Shown one piece after another: positions 62,633-64,000 of a stretch of 64,000 nt of DNA (positions within the stretch are counted from its first letter, which is position 1; each line of letters opens with the position of its first letter). Origin of the DNA: Halobacillus salinarum. GTDB lineage: Bacteria > Bacillota > Bacilli > Bacillales > Halobacillaceae. The stretch lies in the NCBI RefSeq assembly GCF_022919095.1, contig NZ_CP095073.1:1302001-1366000 (forward strand). The letters are read 5' to 3'. Below the pieces are notes generated by a model. That model had not been told where the DNA came from. It was given only the letters and a program-made list of their open reading frames with translations, and searched no databases. The position numbers and the translations under genes are program-made.

Positions 62633-63130
62633 ATGGATATAAAATTGAAAAAAATAACATATTTATTGTTAACGGCAGCTGTTATGGGGTTAATTTTTTT
62701 GTTTTCTTCCCAGCCGTATCATCAACAGGATTTACGACCGGCAATAAGGACATTTGTCAATGTTGAAGATTTACAACCACTGCTTGGATCGGTCAAGTTT
62801 CACTATCATAATAGTGAGGTAAGTGCAGCATCGCACGGAATCGATGGATTGTTGGACTTTTTAATTCGTAAAACGGCTCATTTTTTCATTTACTTTTTAC
62901 TTATGTGTTTGTTAATTGGGACGTTAACCAACGTATTTCCTGAGAAATTTCTGCTTGTATGGTGTGCAGCTTTGCTGTTTACATGTACTTATGCTGCGCT
63001 TGACGAATACCATCAGACGTTTACACCAGACCGCACTCCTTACATAGGGGATGTCCTGCTGGATACGTTTGGGGCACTTACTGCAGGGATGGCCGTAATT
63101 TTGAGTAGACTCAAAAAAACAAAACAATAA
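62633..63130 (+). CDS. VanZ-like membrane protein
   Basis: A 165-residue protein of the VanZ-like family. Four hydrophobic helices are seen: about 8-24, 86-105 (FFIYFLLMCLLIGTL), 112-127 and 142-160. The family signature is present as FSSQPYHQQD near the start, RKTAHFFIYF before TM2 and DEYHQTFTPDRTPYIGDVLLDTFG between TM3 and TM4. Some members alter sensitivity to teicoplanin or membrane-active compounds, but most are of unknown role. The ATG at 62633 has a weak site; a nearby TTG is an alternative start. The hairpin after it is shared with thrB. Confidence 0.8.
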   Translation: MDIKLKKITYLLLTAAVMGLIFLFSSQPYHQQDLRPAIRTFVNVEDLQPLLGSVKFHYHNSEVSAASHGIDGLLDFLIRKTAHFFIYFLLMCLLIGTLTNVFPEKFLLVWCAALLFTCTYAALDEYHQTFTPDRTPYIGDVLLDTFGALTAGMAVILSRLKKTKQ

Positions 63131-63156
63131 CCCAGCAAATGTTATTGCTGGGTTGT
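63129..63156. terminator. Bidirectional intrinsic terminator
   Basis: AACCCAGCAA and TTGCTGGGTT arms around ATGTTA. It overlaps the 3' end of thrB, and T-rich sequence follows on the minus strand. Confidence 0.85.
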
Positions 63157-64000
63157 AGATCCGTTAGCCTGCAGGTGGAATTGTTCTGCTTCTACTCCAT
63201 TTTCGTCTGCTGTTAAAGCTTCGACGTTGTATTCTTTTAACTGATTGGATAACCGCTGCAGGATCGATGGATTCATTTCATTAAATAAAGCAATCATCGT
63301 CGGTCCAGCTCCGCTCAAGTATAAACCGAGTGCGCCTTCCTCCATAACTGCTTTTTCAACAGTGTCAAATCCATGAATCAACTGTTTCCGATAAGGCTGG
63401 TGCCAGCGATCCCGAGCCATCATTTTACCCGCGAGCGCCCAGTTTTGGCGGGCGAGAGCGGCGACAAGGACATTTGCCGTAGCACTGGCACGAACCGCTG
63501 TTTTATAATCGATCTCTTTAGGTAGCAGGGCCCGGGCTTTTTCTGTTTCCAACGGATAATCCGGTACGACAGCAACCCATGTAAGTGCACGCAATCCTTC
63601 GTTGAACTGGACAAAGTCCAAATGGCTGTCATCATAAAAAGAAATCATTATCCCGCCGTAAATGGCAGGGGCCACATTATCCGGGTGCCCTTCAATCTCA
63701 CAAGCGATCTTTAATTTATCATAATCGCTGAGCTTCAATCCCAAAATTTGATTGGCCAGCTCAATACCTCCTACTACAGCTGTTGAAGAGCTCCCAAGCC
63801 CCTTGCTACTGGTACTTCATTGGTCAGGGTTACATGATAAGGAGGCAGAGTAGCGACTTCATACAAATTGGCTGTGTACAAGGCTGTTTTATAAACTAAA
63901 TTGGTTGTATCTGAAGGAATGTAAGCTTGATCTTTTTCAGGAATTGTAAATCCCCATTTATTTGCCGGCTGACAGTTCAATATTACACGTTTAGACAACG
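63142..64000 (-). CDS. thrB: Homoserine kinase, partial and frameshifted
   Basis: Phosphorylates L-homoserine in threonine biosynthesis; GHMP kinase family. The N-terminus is cut by the right edge. From there the protein reads AYIPSDTTNLVYKTA and NEVPVARGLG, then the frame breaks. At the CCC run 63793-63795 (plus strand) one extra base gives GLGSSSTAVVGGIELANQ, the ATP-binding loop, and joins the second segment GLKLSDYDKLKIACEIEGHPDN. The C-terminal end has ALGLYLSGAGPTMIALF, the third GHMP motif. thrB is usually retained in prototrophs, so the break looks like a missing base in the data. thrC and hom would be expected beyond the edge. Confidence 0.88.

Noticed and set aside
1-64000. CRISPR array, tRNA or rRNA genes
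   Set aside because: No regularly spaced short repeats were seen, and no cloverleaf or conserved rRNA segments were recognised by eye. A tRNAscan or Infernal run would be needed to exclude a single tRNA.

Overview
The window reads as chromosomal DNA from a low-to-moderate G+C, moderately halophilic or soil member of the Bacillaceae (a Halobacillus-like organism is my best guess). This rests on Bacillus-type gene orders (dppABCDE-ykfABCD, hutPHUIG, licBCA-bgl-licR, galKET), strong AGGAGG ribosome binding sites, frequent GTG/TTG starts, CodY and CcpA (cre) type operators, and acidic proteins. No rRNA, tRNA, CRISPR array or intact insertion sequence was seen.

Layout. 1-684: end of a GH4 alpha-galactosidase gene. 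741-9656 (minus): a dipeptide and murein-peptide operon, dppA-B-C-D-E, ykfA, a ruined ykfB, ykfC and ykfD, with a CodY-like box upstream. 9.9-20.9 kb: small membrane proteins, a winged-helix regulator with an MFS exporter, YitT and YkvA-type proteins, a POT peptide transporter with its own CodY-like box, and a divergent padR/MFS pair. 21.0-29.9 kb: a sugar ABC importer, a YesM/YesN-type two-component system, a GH1 glycosidase and a BglK-like ROK kinase. 29.9-36.0 kb: histidine utilisation operon hutPHUIG with promoter, cre and HutP antiterminator leader. 36.1-43.2 kb: microprotein, ECF-like sigma factor, ClpP paralogue, TrkH/KtrB potassium transporter, LysR regulator, an IS1182-like transposase remnant, thioesterase and an LCP protein. 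43.4-49.7 kb: lichenan/cellobiose-type PTS operon, GH1 phospho-glycosidase, LicR activator and ROK glucokinase. 49.9-60.2 kb: lipase-like hydrolase, galKET, ribokinase, CwlK-like endopeptidase, CDF metal exporter and AEC carrier. 60.2-64.0 kb: two divergent short sigma-70-like proteins, a small helix-turn-helix-like protein, a VanZ-like protein and homoserine kinase thrB cut by the right edge.

How the genes work together. The window is dominated by scavenging: peptides (dpp/ykf, POT transporter), histidine (hut), beta-glucosides by two separate routes (ABC import plus a BglK-like kinase and GH1; PTS import plus GH1) and galactose (Leloir genes). CodY-like and cre-like sites sit where nutrient control would be expected.

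Quality caveat. Six genes (melA, ykfC, dppD, bglK-like, the lipase-like gene, thrB) carry seven single-base frameshifts. All seven are missing bases in G/C runs. One is in thrB, a biosynthetic gene that is normally retained. Most of these are probably sequencing or assembly under-calls, so I annotate the reconstructed genes. ykfB is different: it has several shifts and a large deletion, and is a true pseudogene. A four-copy dispersed hairpin repeat and two paralogous microproteins are the least-described elements I found.
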